This document shows positions 24,558 through 37,099 of a stretch of DNA of 64,000 bases, one piece after another. Origin of the DNA: Paragordius varius (Eukaryota; Nematomorpha); the NCBI GenBank assembly GCA_964247055.1, contig OZ176056.1, positions 7,316,001 to 7,380,000 on the forward strand, in the 5' to 3' direction. A program made the position numbers and the translations under genes. Positions within the stretch are counted from its first letter, which is position 1; each line of letters begins with the position of its first letter. The notes below the pieces were generated by a model. It was not told where the DNA came from. It worked only from the letters and a program-made list of their open reading frames with translations, and searched no databases.

Positions 24558-25373
24558 TGTCTCTTAAAACACATTAATATTTTTCTTTCATTTCTTTGGA
24601 CAAAAAGTGCTATTAAGCTAAGTCTCAATAATTTTGTTCATGTTTCTAACCCATTCGCAATTTATATTGCTCTCTTTCCATTTCAACACATACCTTTAGG
24701 TGGTATTTGTTGCTGTTATCCTCACATTCTTAGGTTAAAACTTTTTTAATTTTTCTCTAATCTTATTCTTTAATTACGGTGCCTTTACGGTTTATATTTA
24801 AAAAATATAAACAAAAGAATATATTTTTAGCGTTTATAATCTAAAATTATGGTAACATTTAATTGACATAACTTTTTCGCTTAAGTACCTAATAAAACTT
24901 TATTTCGTATTCAAAATAATGACAATAGCCAACCATTTATACCTATTATTATTATTATTATCGTTTCAATTATTTAAAATTTATATTTTTTGTATGTCTA
25001 GAAAAAAACTACACAGGTACCTTTTATCTATTTATTTATGATATTTTCTATTTTCTATAATATGTTTTAAGGAATTTTTATACCATGTTTTATTAAATAT
25101 GAAATCTTAATCCAAGTTTGTATGGTTACAACATTTTATCTAACTATAAAAATGGATGTTAAGGTTTTATCCGTTTAATGTCTTCATATATATATCGTAG
25201 TATATTTTCATGGTGCTTTTATTTGGAACTTTGAGGTCATTTAATAAAATATCTTTTGTGTTGCTCCATCCATATCACAAATTATTAATCAAAATATCTA
25301 TGGAAGTCAAGTCCTTTAATTAAAAACCATGTGTAAGAAACCAAATAGATTATTATAATTTTAACTTTTTGAT

Positions 25374-25582
25374 GTGGGCCGCCAAAATCTAAAATCTTTT
25401 CCATGGGCAGGTTTGTTAAAAAAAAACAAAATAGGTGATGGTATATTAAAATCAGTTGGAAACGGTGTTCAAACAGTAATTGATTATACTAAACACAATT
25501 TACCTTTTTTAAGAATCCGAGCATCCTTAAATTTTAAATTTAAATTGTTTTCGTATCGTAAAAATAATTACTTTCACATGTA
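25374..25582 (+). other. Unrecognised open segment, possible exon
   Basis: An open frame without a normal ATG start (it opens with GTG) reads through a helical, basic stretch KIGDGILKSVGNGVQTVID. A possible acceptor (GGGCAG at 25415) and donor (ACAG/TAAT, poor) are near. It is GC-richer than its surroundings. It may be an exon of an unseen gene or chance; no family recognised. Confidence 0.2.
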
Positions 25583-27783
25583 AAATACATATCCTAATTA
25601 ATTGAACTGATAAAAATATCTCATTAAACTCTATATCCATTTAATATTTTAATGTATTCTTATACCGTTTTCATTATACTTACAAATAATAACAATGCGC
25701 TCCAATAAATTGCTGAAATGCATTTTTTTACAAAAACATTTTATGATATCCTAATCTATAAAAAATTTATCACGAAATTTTTGCATTTTTCGTTCCAACT
25801 TAAGAGGGGCCCAAAAGACTTTTGGTGCCTATATTATCTTTTAATTTTCATTGCTTTTTAATGCAATTTATAATAATATGGAATCTTTTTAAATGTAGCA
25901 TCCAATTCCAAAATATTTAGCACATTCGATATTTTGATATATGTAGCAATTAAATAGTTTTTTCTTAAATGACTTTTAAAGCCCTAACTAATACACCATG
26001 AAAATCCTATTACATCTATCTATCTATCAGATTATATAATTATGATATTTTTTAGTGCATTGTTATACTATATATATATATATATATATATAATAAGGGC
26101 ATCTTTTATATTTTGAGAGTTTAAGTAGTCTTAGGTAGGCCTTATAAAAGAAATAAATGCAAACCAAATACACAGAGTTGTTCCATATGTTTTATTTCTT
26201 CTCTTTAAACTACGACACAACAAGTCTTAGTTTTAACTGAGGAATTTAAAATTTATTTTTGGAAAGGCGCTCTTGAAGTTTTGAGCGTAGGAATCCTCGT
26301 TTTTATGAGCGATAAAAACAATAAAATTAGAAATTCTCTATTATAGGTCTTATTCGCCGCCTATTTATAGTATGTTGCCACCGGAGATATATGTATTCTA
26401 AAATTTAATTGGATTAATATGCAATGGAATATAATACATAAAAAAAGTATTATGTGAATTAGCCTTGAGCCAGTCATTTCGGGTAATAAACCGGTTTCAA
26501 AAATGGTTGTAGACTTGAAAGATTGGTATGAGTAAATAATTTTTATGGAATAAAAAGCCCTTACTTGGGAGAAAAATATCGTGCCCATAGTATATTTTAA
26601 GCTGACTCATCCATACCGGCAAACTTGAGTTCCTCAACTGCTCACGACATAAATCCATAATATAAAATGTGTATATCGATATAAAAAGACCGATTGCAAT
26701 ATGCGCTCTAGGTGACAAATAAAATATGACTTCTCAATAGACTAGATTTGGACATACTTCTGAATTTTTATCATTCTCTATAAATTCCAACTTATCCACA
26801 AATAATAAAACGTTTAACTCATCTCCTGTGAAAAAAATGATTAAATATACAATTTTTCAAAACAGTATCGAAATATCAGCTATAATTAGTATTAATCATA
26901 AACTCTTCAATAAATACGGATGAATATCAATAGCCAAAAATCACCAAAAAGGTTAAAGATGTTATCACAATAAAGTATGGTTTTAAAGAAACCGTCAGGA
27001 ATTAAACCTTCCTTACTACATAACATATGACCAGTAAGAATGACAAAAATAATATGATGTAAGACATAGATGAAAACCTTTAACAAAAAAAAATCGTTTA
27101 TGCACGCCAGACAATTATTTTCTTATACTAAAAAAATCATAAATTAATTCATATCATTTTTTAGCTAAATCATCCTTAAGGATAAGTAAACAGCATTTTT
27201 GATATTAACAAAGGGGAGATATACGATGAAAAAACTATTCTTATACATTCCAAAAGGCAAATTCTTAAATCTGAGATACGTATCCACAAAAAAGGGGCTA
27301 AAAGTTGCTACTGAATTAAACCATTCAATCTAATCAAAATATTTAATAAACAATAAAAACAATAACAAAATTGTTTATTGATTCACAACTTAAACGGGGA
27401 GAAAAACGTTTTAAGAGAAATAAAATATCAATATAAACACAATGTGCCGTTGATTTTATTAATCTTTTCTTAGTTAATTTAATTTTTTAATGAAAGAAAG
27501 GACTTAAGCACATGCTTGTTCATAATTATTATTCATTTCATATATTCTAATTCGACTGTAGGAATCGCCATACCCCGGCCCTATCCTTTAATTTTATATG
27601 AGGCAGGGCATCGCGGCTAATTCTATTTATTCTACATTTAAAAAATTGTTAACTCCTTAACACTCAAACATAAAAAACGTTGTTATACCGAGGATAAAGT
27701 TCTAACTTACTGTATCAAATCAAAAAAATATCTTTTAATACAACTGCAGCATTTAAAACCCTATATGGTATATAATAATAAAA

Positions 27784-28240
27784 TTGATATGTTTAATTAC
27801 ACTACATCAGCCAGTTCTGTGCTTCACAAAGTCAAAAAAATGTTTTGAACCCCTTACAAACGAAAGAATAAAATATGGAAGACACTTCAAAAGTAAAACT
27901 TTAACACACCAAATTGAAACGGTGATTTTCCCATACATGAATTACAATTGTAGAAGTTGGGCAGTGATGTATAATGGAAATGTAACATCATTTTACCGTT
28001 TTACTTTGGGAAAGTTTTGAATGTGGACAACCACTAAGACATTTTAAGCATAAAAATCCTCGGTAATTTTAAGAGGACAAATTACCAAACAAAAATTATC
28101 CTTTTTAATCTGCAGAAAAATTGGTGACCGACGTATTATCGGCTATCCTAAAAAAGATTGGAAATTTATTATATCGCATGATGCCAAACATAGGCAATTT
28201 ATCAAAAGTAGTTTAGATAAATATTACGATGAAAAAATAT
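27784..28240 (+). pseudogene. LINE reverse-transcriptase tail fragment
   Basis: The plus strand reads HQIETVIFPYMNYNCRSW, matching the segment after the catalytic core of RTE/BovB-like reverse transcriptases. About 200 bp further on it reads RRIIGYPKKDWKFIISHDA, like the basic RPKKRW tail of such LINEs. It is frame-shifted and incomplete; earlier LINE parts in 26.8-27.7 kb may be present but are too decayed to call. Confidence 0.5.
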
Positions 28241-28569
28241 AAAACTATAAAAATGAAATGATAATTGGTCTAAATTTTTGAAAGAGGTTTTTAAAGAGAA
28301 AATGCATAACAAGAGCATTATAATCTCATGAAATGAAATTTATTATTAAAATTTTCTAATTTATCGATATAAAGCAGAATCGATTTATTAAAATTAAACA
28401 GGCAATTACAAACAATGATTTTAGAGACGAATTATTAAAAATTTAAAATATCCAAAGTATAATTTGAACAAATTGTATTCCATTTAATATTTTATAAATT
28501 CCAAAAACGCTTTCATTTAAATATTGGTCAAGTTTTATGTGGAATTTTCATGATACTAAGTGATAAATA

Positions 28570-28759
28570 TATTGGCCGTTTTGCGTTTATTGGGTCAGCT
28601 GTTCACCTTATTTGGATTTGCATTTCTAGTAGCTTATGTACTAAATCTAATATAAATTTTATAATTAATATTTGTCCATATTCAACAATTTATAGTTATG
28701 GGTTTGGCCAATCTAAATAATGATACAATCACACTTTGTATGCCACCGAAATCTGTGGT
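28570..28759 (+). other. Possible exon pair: membrane segment and short exon
   Basis: From 28570 the plus strand reads a hydrophobic stretch, LGQLFTLFGFAFLVAYVL, in a GC-richer patch. At 28697-28759 a segment with TTTATAG before and GTAAGT after reads MGLANLNNDTITLCMPPKSV. The phases do not join cleanly, so these may be separate or chance. Confidence 0.2.
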
Positions 28760-28839
28760 AAGTTTTTATATAAAAACTGATAATATGAATATGTTAATCG
28801 AAATTTTACCAAAAATTTATAAAAGGATAAAAATAGTTT

Positions 28840-29090
28840 CGCGGGCTGCATTCTAATGATATGGGCATTCAATTATATTGGTTGATTTTTAAACATACTG
28901 CTGAAACTAAACACAATATAATATTTTTTTCTAGTTCGTTGGCAGTTATATAGATCGCTTATTAAAAAATTGAATGTAGAAGTTTTGTTGTATTACCAAC
29001 TATGGATTCCCAAATATTTTGTAGGGCCGCACATATTGTTTTAGGGGGCCGTATTTTGGACACCCCTGTCAAGAATCAATAACAGCCAAT
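28840..29090. repeat. hAT-type non-autonomous fragment
   Basis: The right end, read inverted, is CAGGGGTGTCCAAAATACGG followed by GGGCCGC-like sequence, typical of hAT element termini. A related GC-rich end occurs at about 34890-34965. The left end near 28840 (CGCGGGCTGCA) is only loosely similar. Confidence 0.45.
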
Positions 29091-29592
29091 CTAATATTAA
29101 TAGGATCAACAAGTTGTACGGTAGCAAGAAACGGGTTTTTGTCCATTTCCTTAAGGGTGCCTAAATAGCGCCCATTTAAATAACATTTATAACAAACCAA
29201 TTTTTGATTTTACATAAGGCCCATGTTTAAAAAATTAACCCGAATAAGGCGATTGGGCCGAAAACCGCGCGGTATTTCATTTGATTTTCTATTGGGGGAA
29301 TAAATTTCTGGCGTTTGTTTTGTTTAAACTTATATGACTATGATTTTATTTACAAAAATTAATTCTATTTTACGAAACTTTCTCGGATTAAAACAGATGT
29401 TTCCAACACACGCGATTCTATAAGATTTAAAGGCGGCCCGCGAAAGATTTGAAAACCCATAATTTAAAAAAATATGCTAGAAAAGTTATTATATTTTATA
29501 TTTACACACAAATTTTCTGCCTAAGTATATTGGAAAAGAATTAGATATTGTACATATTATGTTCGCTAATAAATAATTATGCTCATATATAT

Positions 29593-30739
29593 ACTGTGTG
29601 TAAAAAGAGGGTCATTTTAACACAATTTTTATTTTCATGAGATAGCTTATGACCAGTGAATTATGCCGCAAAAAATTTGTTGACGACCTAGTTTTTGAAA
29701 TATTAAGAGAAAATCGAAATCGGGCAAAAATTGAAAATTAAGGATTCAAATAATAATAAAAGTTGAGATATTATTATAATTTTAGGAGATAAATAAATCA
29801 TATAGGTCTATAAAATCTCAGTTCAAAAGATGACGTTTTTTTAACACACTTACAAGTCAAATATTTTTTTATGAAACCATATTAAAATAATTTTTATAAT
29901 TTTTTACAAGCCAAACTCACTATTAAAATCTTAACATTCATAGTTTATTCAGTAAAAAGACTTTTACATCAAATAAAATTAGAAAATACGGTTTTTTATA
30001 TTTTTGTCATCTGGTTTAAGAGTATAAAAAATTTCTATTGTTTTAATTTGGAATCTTATATGAGTGGGAAAAAATATAATTTATGCAAAATAGGATAAAA
30101 ATATCAACTAACAATCCTTACAAATCCTTGTAAAAAGTTTGTTTCAACACAAATTATTATATGTACGGATTTTGGGATTTTCCACTAACTTGTAATTATT
30201 TTTTATACTTAATTCCCCCTCATGTGAAATTTCAAAATAAGACAGTAAATTTGTTATACCGTCATAAACCAGACAAAAAAATGAAAAATAAAAAACACTT
30301 TTTAGTTTTATTTTGTTATAGCGTTTTTTTTACTAAATAAAATATGAATGTTAAGATTTTAATAGTGAGTTTAGGTAGTTAATAATTAAAAAAAAATATT
30401 TTAATATAGTTTCATTAAATTTATTTTCTCTTTTAAGTGTGATAAAAGAAAAACGCCATCTTTTGACCTGAAACTTTATAGAAACCCTAACTATATGATT
30501 TCAGGCTATTTATATATATCTCCTAAAGTTATAATAAATCATAATATCTTAAATTTTATTATTATTTTTTGAAATATCCTTAAGTATCCTTAATTTTCAC
30601 TTTTTGCCCGATTTTGATTTTCTCTCAATATTCCAAAAACTAGGTCGTAAACAGATAGAAAATTTTACGACAAATGAATACACTGGTCATAAGCTATCTC
30701 ATATAAAAAAATTATTTTGTTAAAATCTTTTTGCACATA

Positions 30740-30745
<6 letters not shown>
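29593..30745. repeat. Foldback (full-length palindrome) element, copy 2
   Basis: About 1.15 kb, nearly all in two inverted arms. Left arm: ACTGTGTGTAAAAAGAGGG, GATAGCTTATGACCAGTGAA, GACGACCTAGTTTTTGAA, AAAATCGAAATCGGGCAAAA, AAAAGATGACG. Right arm carries the same blocks inverted, ending in a TA run from about 30738. The centre (about 30010-30270) is itself an imperfect inverted repeat and lies in the opposite orientation relative to copy 1. No transposase. The TA flanks suggest movement by a Tc1/mariner-type enzyme. Confidence 0.8.
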
Positions 30746-30777
<32 letters not shown>

Positions 30778-31295
30778 AGCGGTTCGCAAAACTATTCATG
30801 TTGATCCCTGGATTAAATGTTAAACCTTTCTATTGCATCAATGCAAAAATCTCGTCCCCCCAAAATATCACAGACCATATTTAAAATTATTTCATTTTAA
30901 TTTATGCTACAGATATTTTACATATACCATGAGTATGAGGTAACTAAGGCAGAGAAAAAGGAGAAATACGTGTGCGTCTTCCACAAAGATTTAAGAACAC
31001 CATTCCTTAACTACCAGAACGAGCATCAATGTTTTTTTAAATCATTTGAATAAACCGTATTTCAGATTTAATCTGTTTTAATTAACCCATATAAATAAAT
31101 AATTTTTGTTTTAGTTTATTTTACATTACATGGGCGCACCAAAAATATGATGAACTACCTATGTCCTTTGATGACATAAAGCTTTAATTTAATAAATAAA
31201 ATGATAAATGGGGCTGAAATACTAGAAAAAACCTTTTTCTTTTTTTTTGTTATTATCTAAAATCAAATTCTATTTTCATCCCATATTTGTGGTTT

Positions 31296-31794
31296 AATAT
31301 TTGGATAAAACACATTACATTTCAATCCTTCTATTCAAATTGGGGTGGTTGAATACCCCATGCCTGTTTAATATTAAATACAAAAAATATGGAATAAATG
31401 AAAACCATGGCAAAAGGTTGCTTTTATATAAATTATGAACCGAAATATAAAAAGAATTCATAGAAAAATACTTGATAATATTTATTTTATGGTAAAACGC
31501 AAATGGAAAAATTTAGTCAACATGACATGTGTGCATTAGTTAAATTAAAAATATTCTCAAATAAATCACTTTTTCTATTTATATCATGGGAATTAAATAA
31601 AAATTAACTTTAATAATTTTAGCGTAGAATCAATAAACATAATATATTTGCAAAGATGCGTCAAGTAGTTTGATATGGAATTTTTTCAAAACTAAATTTA
31701 TTTTAGATAGTTGGTCCGGTTTTTTTCAGTAGTTTTTTATTAATATCCATTTGGGTGGATCACATAGTGGCCCCCATTTTATTCAAAGTGTTAA
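31296..31794. repeat. MITE family with GGGGTA/TACCCC ends, copy C
   Basis: The left end (TATTCAAATTGGGGTGGTTG, then ATACCCCATG) matches copies A and B. The right end is eroded (GCCCCCATTTTATTCAAAGTG). About 500 bp; oldest-looking of the three copies. Confidence 0.65.
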
Positions 31795-32128
31795 ATGCTG
31801 TTTTGGGTCTAGTTTACTACCACGTATAATAGATATACCCGATATATCATTGTTAAATAAGATTATATAAAAATATTTTATGTAGTTTCTATCAAAAAGT
31901 CTGCATAATTTTTATAATAAATTATATATTACAAAAATACTTCTTCCATACAATTCAATTCATAATAAATTACTCGGTTCATGATTAAATTTTTTATTTA
32001 ATTATTGATTAAATATTGTATTTTGAGTTTTGATTTATTAAGCATAGAAGTTCCCTAAATTAAAAAAATTAAGTTGACTTTTTTTCCGTATTTGATTATA
32101 AAGAAAAACGTGTAATAAAAAGCATACA

Positions 32129-32424
32129 ATGCAACAATTAAAACACATTCGCATTAAAAATTATTTTAATAGAGTGGTTAAATCTTGGATGATGCCTAAT
32201 TTACAAATCTCAAAAGATGCGGGTGGTAATGATAAATCCAAATTAAAAAAATATTTTAAAAGGTTGCATTATAATTAATTATATGATAAAACATAATAAT
32301 ATACAAACTTAGTTAAATGTCTAAAATAAAGGAGTTCGAAATCAATCCATATCATTTTAGGAGCGGTTTACATGCATCTGCCTACGAAAATTGGGTGCAA
32401 TTTAAGAGCCAAAGAGTTTTTTAA
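32129..32424 (+). CDS. Two-exon gene for a 65-residue basic protein
   Basis: Exon 1 runs 32129-32262 (ATG at 32129, 44 codons plus two bases), with donor AAAAG/GTTGCA. The intron is 98 nt (32263-32360). Exon 2 runs 32361-32424 after CATTTTAG and ends in TAA. The product is basic and lysine-rich, with RVVKSWMMPNLQI in exon 1, DAGGNDKSKLKKYF across the exon end, and SGLHASAYENWVQFKSQRVF at the C-terminus. There is no signal peptide or membrane segment. The size and basic character would fit a small mitochondrial or ribosomal subunit, but I do not recognise the family. A caution: exon 2 is also open for 44 codons in the next frame (ending PWNAKIYTPDYN at about 32492), so the junction or frame could be different. 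Confidence 0.45.
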
Positions 32425-32539
32425 AAATATGATAAAGGGGCAAATTATTTTGAAAAGACCATGGAATGCAAAAATATATACTCCCGACTATAATTAGCCA
32501 AGGTCCAAAAGTTTGCAATGGAAATGTATTGGTATTTAA

Positions 32540-32761
32540 ATGGGTTTATTCTCAAAGCTCTGTTTTATACTGCATATCCTCGCTATACTTGTGTTTACGA
32601 AACAATTCATAACATATAACCATTTATTAACGCGCCTATTTATGTTGACACTTTTGTTAAACTACATTAACCAGATATGTTTTAAAGATAAGTGGGAGGG
32701 GAGAGGGGTCTGGCTTATACGATTGATATATGATATCATAAATTTATTCAAAGGTGTTTAA
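32540..32761 (+). CDS. Possible small membrane or secreted protein (73 aa)
   Basis: An uninterrupted ATG-started frame of 73 codons beginning MGLFSKLCFILHILAILVF, a plausible signal anchor. A second hydrophobic stretch (LFMLTLLLNYI) and a basic C-terminal part containing KDKWEGRGVWLIRLIYDI follow. It lies 115 bp after the two-exon gene and converges with the minus-strand gene ending at 32782. No homology recognised; chance is possible in AT-rich DNA. Confidence 0.25.
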   Translation: MGLFSKLCFILHILAILVFTKQFITYNHLLTRLFMLTLLLNYINQICFKDKWEGRGVWLIRLIYDIINLFKGV

Positions 32762-32781
32762 TCATGGATTATTTATTGATT

Positions 32782-35411
32782 TCATATTTTTTTCCCTGTT
32801 ATTTGGGTAAATATTAATTTTAATAATTGGAAATAACGGTACATTAAGTATGTATTCCGAACTGACGAATGCCTAATTTGGTCCGTTAAAGCATTGGATA
32901 AAAGTTTTTCATCCAATTTCGTTGTCGTTAATAATTCATCATCGATTTGATCATTTAAAGCTCTTTTTATGTAACAAATTATGTAGGTGAGATCCATAAA
33001 TGTTTCATGAAGAGCATTGGCATCAGATCCCTGATTGACTTTTCCAGTTTTTTCAAATCGGTCAAAACCTAACGAAAAGGTATTGTTTAAGCGCTGATGG
33101 TGGTGCCATTTGGGATTTGGCAGTAAGCTTAAATGCCATACATTTCTTAGGGTCATTAATGCACTGAGTATGACATGTAATATTTCCATCTCCTAATTCA
33201 TACGCACATTTTAATTGGAATTTAATTTAATTCTTATACAGTCTCCTAAAAAATTGGGTGATACAGTACATTCTAACAATAAAAACTTTACACAAATATA
33301 TTATTAAGATTCTTAATATTTTGTAATCAGTCAGGTTTTATAAGACTACTGGTTAAATTTTTATTTACATTCGGTCTAATGTCAATAGTTTTATAATAAA
33401 AGTTTTTTATACCGTTTTGGCTCTATCCATGTATTGAAAAATGTTTTCCATTGTTTCATCCCTTATCGTTGACATATAATCCTTGATCATCATTTCTTTA
33501 TCCTAAAATGAATAAAATTAAATTTATTCCCTAACCTAAATTATTACGATAAGATTTTATGAATCTAGCTTCACGTATATTGCCATAATTAATAAAGCAT
33601 GGCGTGGACTGAGTATTTTGTAAATTTTTATATTTTAAATGCTGAGCAAAGTATGTAGATAAAATATATAACTGAAAAAACCAGTCAGGATTCTTATTGC
33701 ATAGGTTTTGCTTATTTCAACTTATTTTATATTCGAAATATCAGAAGAGCAATATTAGTGCACGGGTTAGTTTAATAAAAAAAACCACAAACATTTTGAA
33801 CAATATATTTTGGGTAGTTTGGTACCGCAGAACAAAATTTTTTTAAAAATATGCATTATTTAACCTTTAAATGGCTTATGGTTTATTTTTATAAAAATGT
33901 TCAAACTGTTTCGCCGCTGATTTTTTTCTTTGGGAATTTTTTAAATCGCTCAGGTATATCGCGAAATATATATTATGGTTAAAAATTTAAAATATTTTTA
34001 GAAAGCTTTAAACTAACTACATTTACAATAATTTGATGATCATTAATGATAAAATCAGCTGTTTGTTTTATCCGGATTCTGTAAGTTAGAAAACTGTAAA
34101 AGTATATGCTATGCGATGGAAAACACTTTTTATAACTTTGTAAGCACTAAAAGCAATATCATAAGGTTCCTGATGTATTTTTCTATTAGAGTATAAGAGA
34201 TATTAATCCCCTATTTTGTATATATATATAACATTAAAATATATATTTCCAATGGTATTTATAACTCATACTCTTTAACCTAAAAATTTAGTGCGCTAAC
34301 CAGTTATTTGAACCTTTCTAATATTCGTGGCTAGCCTTGTATGCAAAAAACCCCTAAATTGAGTGCATTATTTAATCAATAATTACGATAATTATACTAA
34401 TGAAGTTTTTACAAAAACCCGGATCACATAATTTTCAGAAACGTTGAACTAAACATATTAATGGATATGTTTACGCTGAAGTGTGATTGTATTATTATAA
34501 TGCAATTATAATTCATAATAAATTCATATAATTTTAGCTGAATTAATAGGCAAAATAATAAACATATTAAGTTTGTTAACTTCACTTAATAACATGACAA
34601 AATAAAACCTAATTTATATGGATCTATTTCTGAATGTAATTTTGTAGATTGTAAAATCATTAAAAAATTTCTGAGTTGGGGTTCTATCTCTTTCAAAGAA
34701 TGAATTATTTGTAAGTTGGATAAATTTTTTGGGTAAAAATAATTTATGCGCCAATACTGGATTATTTTTGGATGGTAAAATATACTACATCAGTTATTAC
34801 TTGAACGATTTTAATTCAAATCGACTTAATGGTTATAACAAAATAAATATTTTATATTGATGTACATTCGTTTGAACTCATGTTTTTTATGCAAACCTAT
34901 GTGGCCCGTCAGATTTTTGAGCTTAAAATACGGCCCCTAAAACCATTTGTGTTGGACACTACTTAAGATCCAACATTTTGAAATGTTTACACAATATGAA
35001 TAAAACTGTTTAAGATTATTCTAATCCATGATATTTCCATTTGTCGAATCTAAATTAAGGACGTATATATAATTATAAAAAATAATAACATACTATTAAG
35101 ATCAATTTGTTCTCGGTGGCAATCATTGATTGCTTAATTCGTCCCAATAAACCCTGAAAGTAAAAAAGCCAATCGTTTTGTGTAAATGCCAAAGTGTTTT
35201 GCGCGGGCATACATTGTTCAATGTAATTGGGTTTGTTTTCAATTTTTGTCTGATAGATACCGATATTACCGGATTTAGAATTTTGTGTCAAATTTATTTT
35301 AAATGATTGGTTAATCAACTTTGATTCATGGTTTACAAAAGTTTTTAAGGATCCACATTTATAATATATGGAGATATATATAGATATTATCGAAAGAAAA
35401 TTCAATATCAT
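32782..35411 (-). CDS. Multi-exon gene, predicted secreted helical protein
   Basis: Exons on the minus strand: 35411-35094, 34756-34609, 34182-34148 (weak), 33502-33413, 33192-32782. Exon 1 starts MILNFLSIISIYISIYYKCG, a signal peptide followed by a Cys, and ends at a GTATGT donor in phase 0. Exon 2 follows CCAG and reads NLSNLQIIHSLKEIEPQLRN before a phase-1 donor. The short exon 3 restores phase 0. Exon 4 reads DKEMMIKDYMSTIRDETMEN and ends at GTATAA. Exon 5, after TTAG, reads EMEILHVILSALMTLRNVWH and later ALHETFMDLTYIICYIKRAL, and stops at 32782. Together about 330 residues, mostly amphipathic helices with few cysteines. I recognise no family. The exons 4-5 join and exon 1 are the best supported; exon 3 is doubtful because another frame there is also open. 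Confidence 0.5.
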
Positions 35412-35541
35412 TTTATTTACTTTACTTCTATAATATAACAAATATTTACAATAATTAACTATTTATTATCAAAGAAGGGTAAGGTAAAATTAATATTCAT
35501 GAACATTTTATGAATAATTGATAATGAAATGAAAGATAGAT

Positions 35542-35748
35542 ATGTTTAAATTATGCTTCGTTAAGCATGAAATAACCCTTGATTTAATTGTTAAACAAAT
35601 CACTAAACATACATTTAGCTTTAAAGAGTTTTTGAACGTTAGGATTTTTACAAAATATGCAATTTATCATCGCGCTAAATTCAATCATAACCCTATTAAG
35701 GTCAGAGAAAAGCGCTCTGCAATTCGGTATTTATGTAGTACACCATGA
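35542..35748 (+). other. Open frame of 68 codons, unrecognised
   Basis: ATG-started frame upstream of, and divergent from, the gene at 32.8-35.4 kb. It contains ITLDLIVKQITKHTFSFKEF and a basic end. Codon third positions are AT-rich like the neighbouring genes. It could be a small gene, a first exon or chance. Confidence 0.2.
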
Positions 35749-36207
35749 TTGAAACTGTCGTACTCGGAGGTTAACTAAAACAAATCTGAAACAATTTTTG
35801 CTTTATGATAGATATTCTTGACTCCTATCGAATTTATATAGTATCAAAATGTTTCAAAATTTTATTAAGGGGAAGTAGGGAGCTAATTCAAAAATTTAAG
35901 TAACGTACGGCCTACGTCATTGAAACATGACTATCTGTAAAAAAATTTTCTAATATAAATGCATTTTCAAATGGGTAATCAAGATTAAGGCTTTTATAAA
36001 TTAGGTTATAACGCTATACAAATAAATTTTTATTTTTAACGCGGTACCAAATTCACGGGTATAATGGTGCTTTTGGTTTTAATAGTGATATAGTAACGGA
36101 AATATTTTCGTTAATTGCTTCAAATAAAAATAGAAAAATTTTTGCACATAATGATAAATAAAATTTTTATGGTTTAATCTAAGTGGTTGATTTCAAAAAT
36201 ATACTTT

Positions 36208-36241
<34 letters not shown>

Positions 36242-37099
36242 TAAGTTTATTTGAAAATATATTTAAAAAATAAAAAATTTTTATCAAATTAAAATCTTTA
36301 ATATATACTCCCGAAGTCTTAAATTTAGCACGTTATAAAATGAGTTAGTTCTTTATAATATGTCAACAAGCCGAGGATTTGCGACAATATTCATAAATGT
36401 ATGATTTGCTTTAAAATTTAATTTTTAGCAATATTTTAATAAATCATATTACGCGGTCGCCAGTAAAAAAATAAATCTTTATAATCATAGATCATTCGTT
36501 AAAGCCTCAGGATAATAAATATCGAAAAATATGCGGTCAAAATACTAGAAAAAAGGTTATTTTAATCTTTCTGTTATCGCCAAATCAAACAATCGCATTT
36601 TACCGCTATTAAATCAAACAAAATTAATTATAATAGATGAAAACTTGTCAGTAAAATTTTAATTGTGTATGTATAGCGTGACCAGACATCCCGCTTTTTC
36701 ACACTTTGTCCCGCGTCCCGCTACGTTTTTGAAATGTCCCGCTTTTTTACGATTATAAATTAATGTTTTTTAAATACATTTAAATTTTTTTAAAACTTTT
36801 TTTTATCCGTTTTAATTTTTTATCATTAGTTATCATTAAAATCTATCAATTTTAAATTAAAATTTTTTATTTTTACATATGATTATACACTTTGCTTCCT
36901 ACTCCTACTGCCAAAATTATCAAAAAGAAATTAATACCACAATCAGGTAATAAAATATTCTTTTATACTAATATTTTAATTTTATTACTAACATTTTAAA
37001 AGACAAATTAATACCACGAATCGGTAGCTTATACGTTTACTCCAGAAAATTAAGGTAATATAATATTTTTTATACTAATATTAGTTTAAAAATATGAGT

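Larger units (their letters stand above)
22444..25712 (-). other. Candidate minus-strand gene with very short exons
   Basis: Four segments with good splice signals on the minus strand: 25684-25712 (29 nt; GCATTTCAG before, GTAAGT after), 23886-23917 (32 nt; GTTTAG before, GTTAAG after; reads VANIEARIAI), 22663-22672 (10 nt; GTTTTCAG before, GTAAGA after) and 22444-22516 (73 nt; CTCTCTCTTTTAG before, GTAAGT after; reads IFVKKLADATFTILK, then a second short stretch). The last is the strongest: a clean pyrimidine tract, a consensus donor and 24 open codons. The 10-nt segment joins it in phase. Phases do not connect all four, so some may belong to different genes or be chance. Product unknown. 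Confidence 0.35.

Noticed and set aside
25002-25016. 15-nt AG/GT-bounded segment on the plus strand as a micro-exon
   Set aside because: An A-rich 15-mer between AG and GT is expected often by chance; no partner exons in phase nearby.
26361-26718. Two overlapping minus-strand frames of 73-75 codons as a gene
   Set aside because: No splice or start context, no recognisable family; one frame begins in low-complexity sequence.
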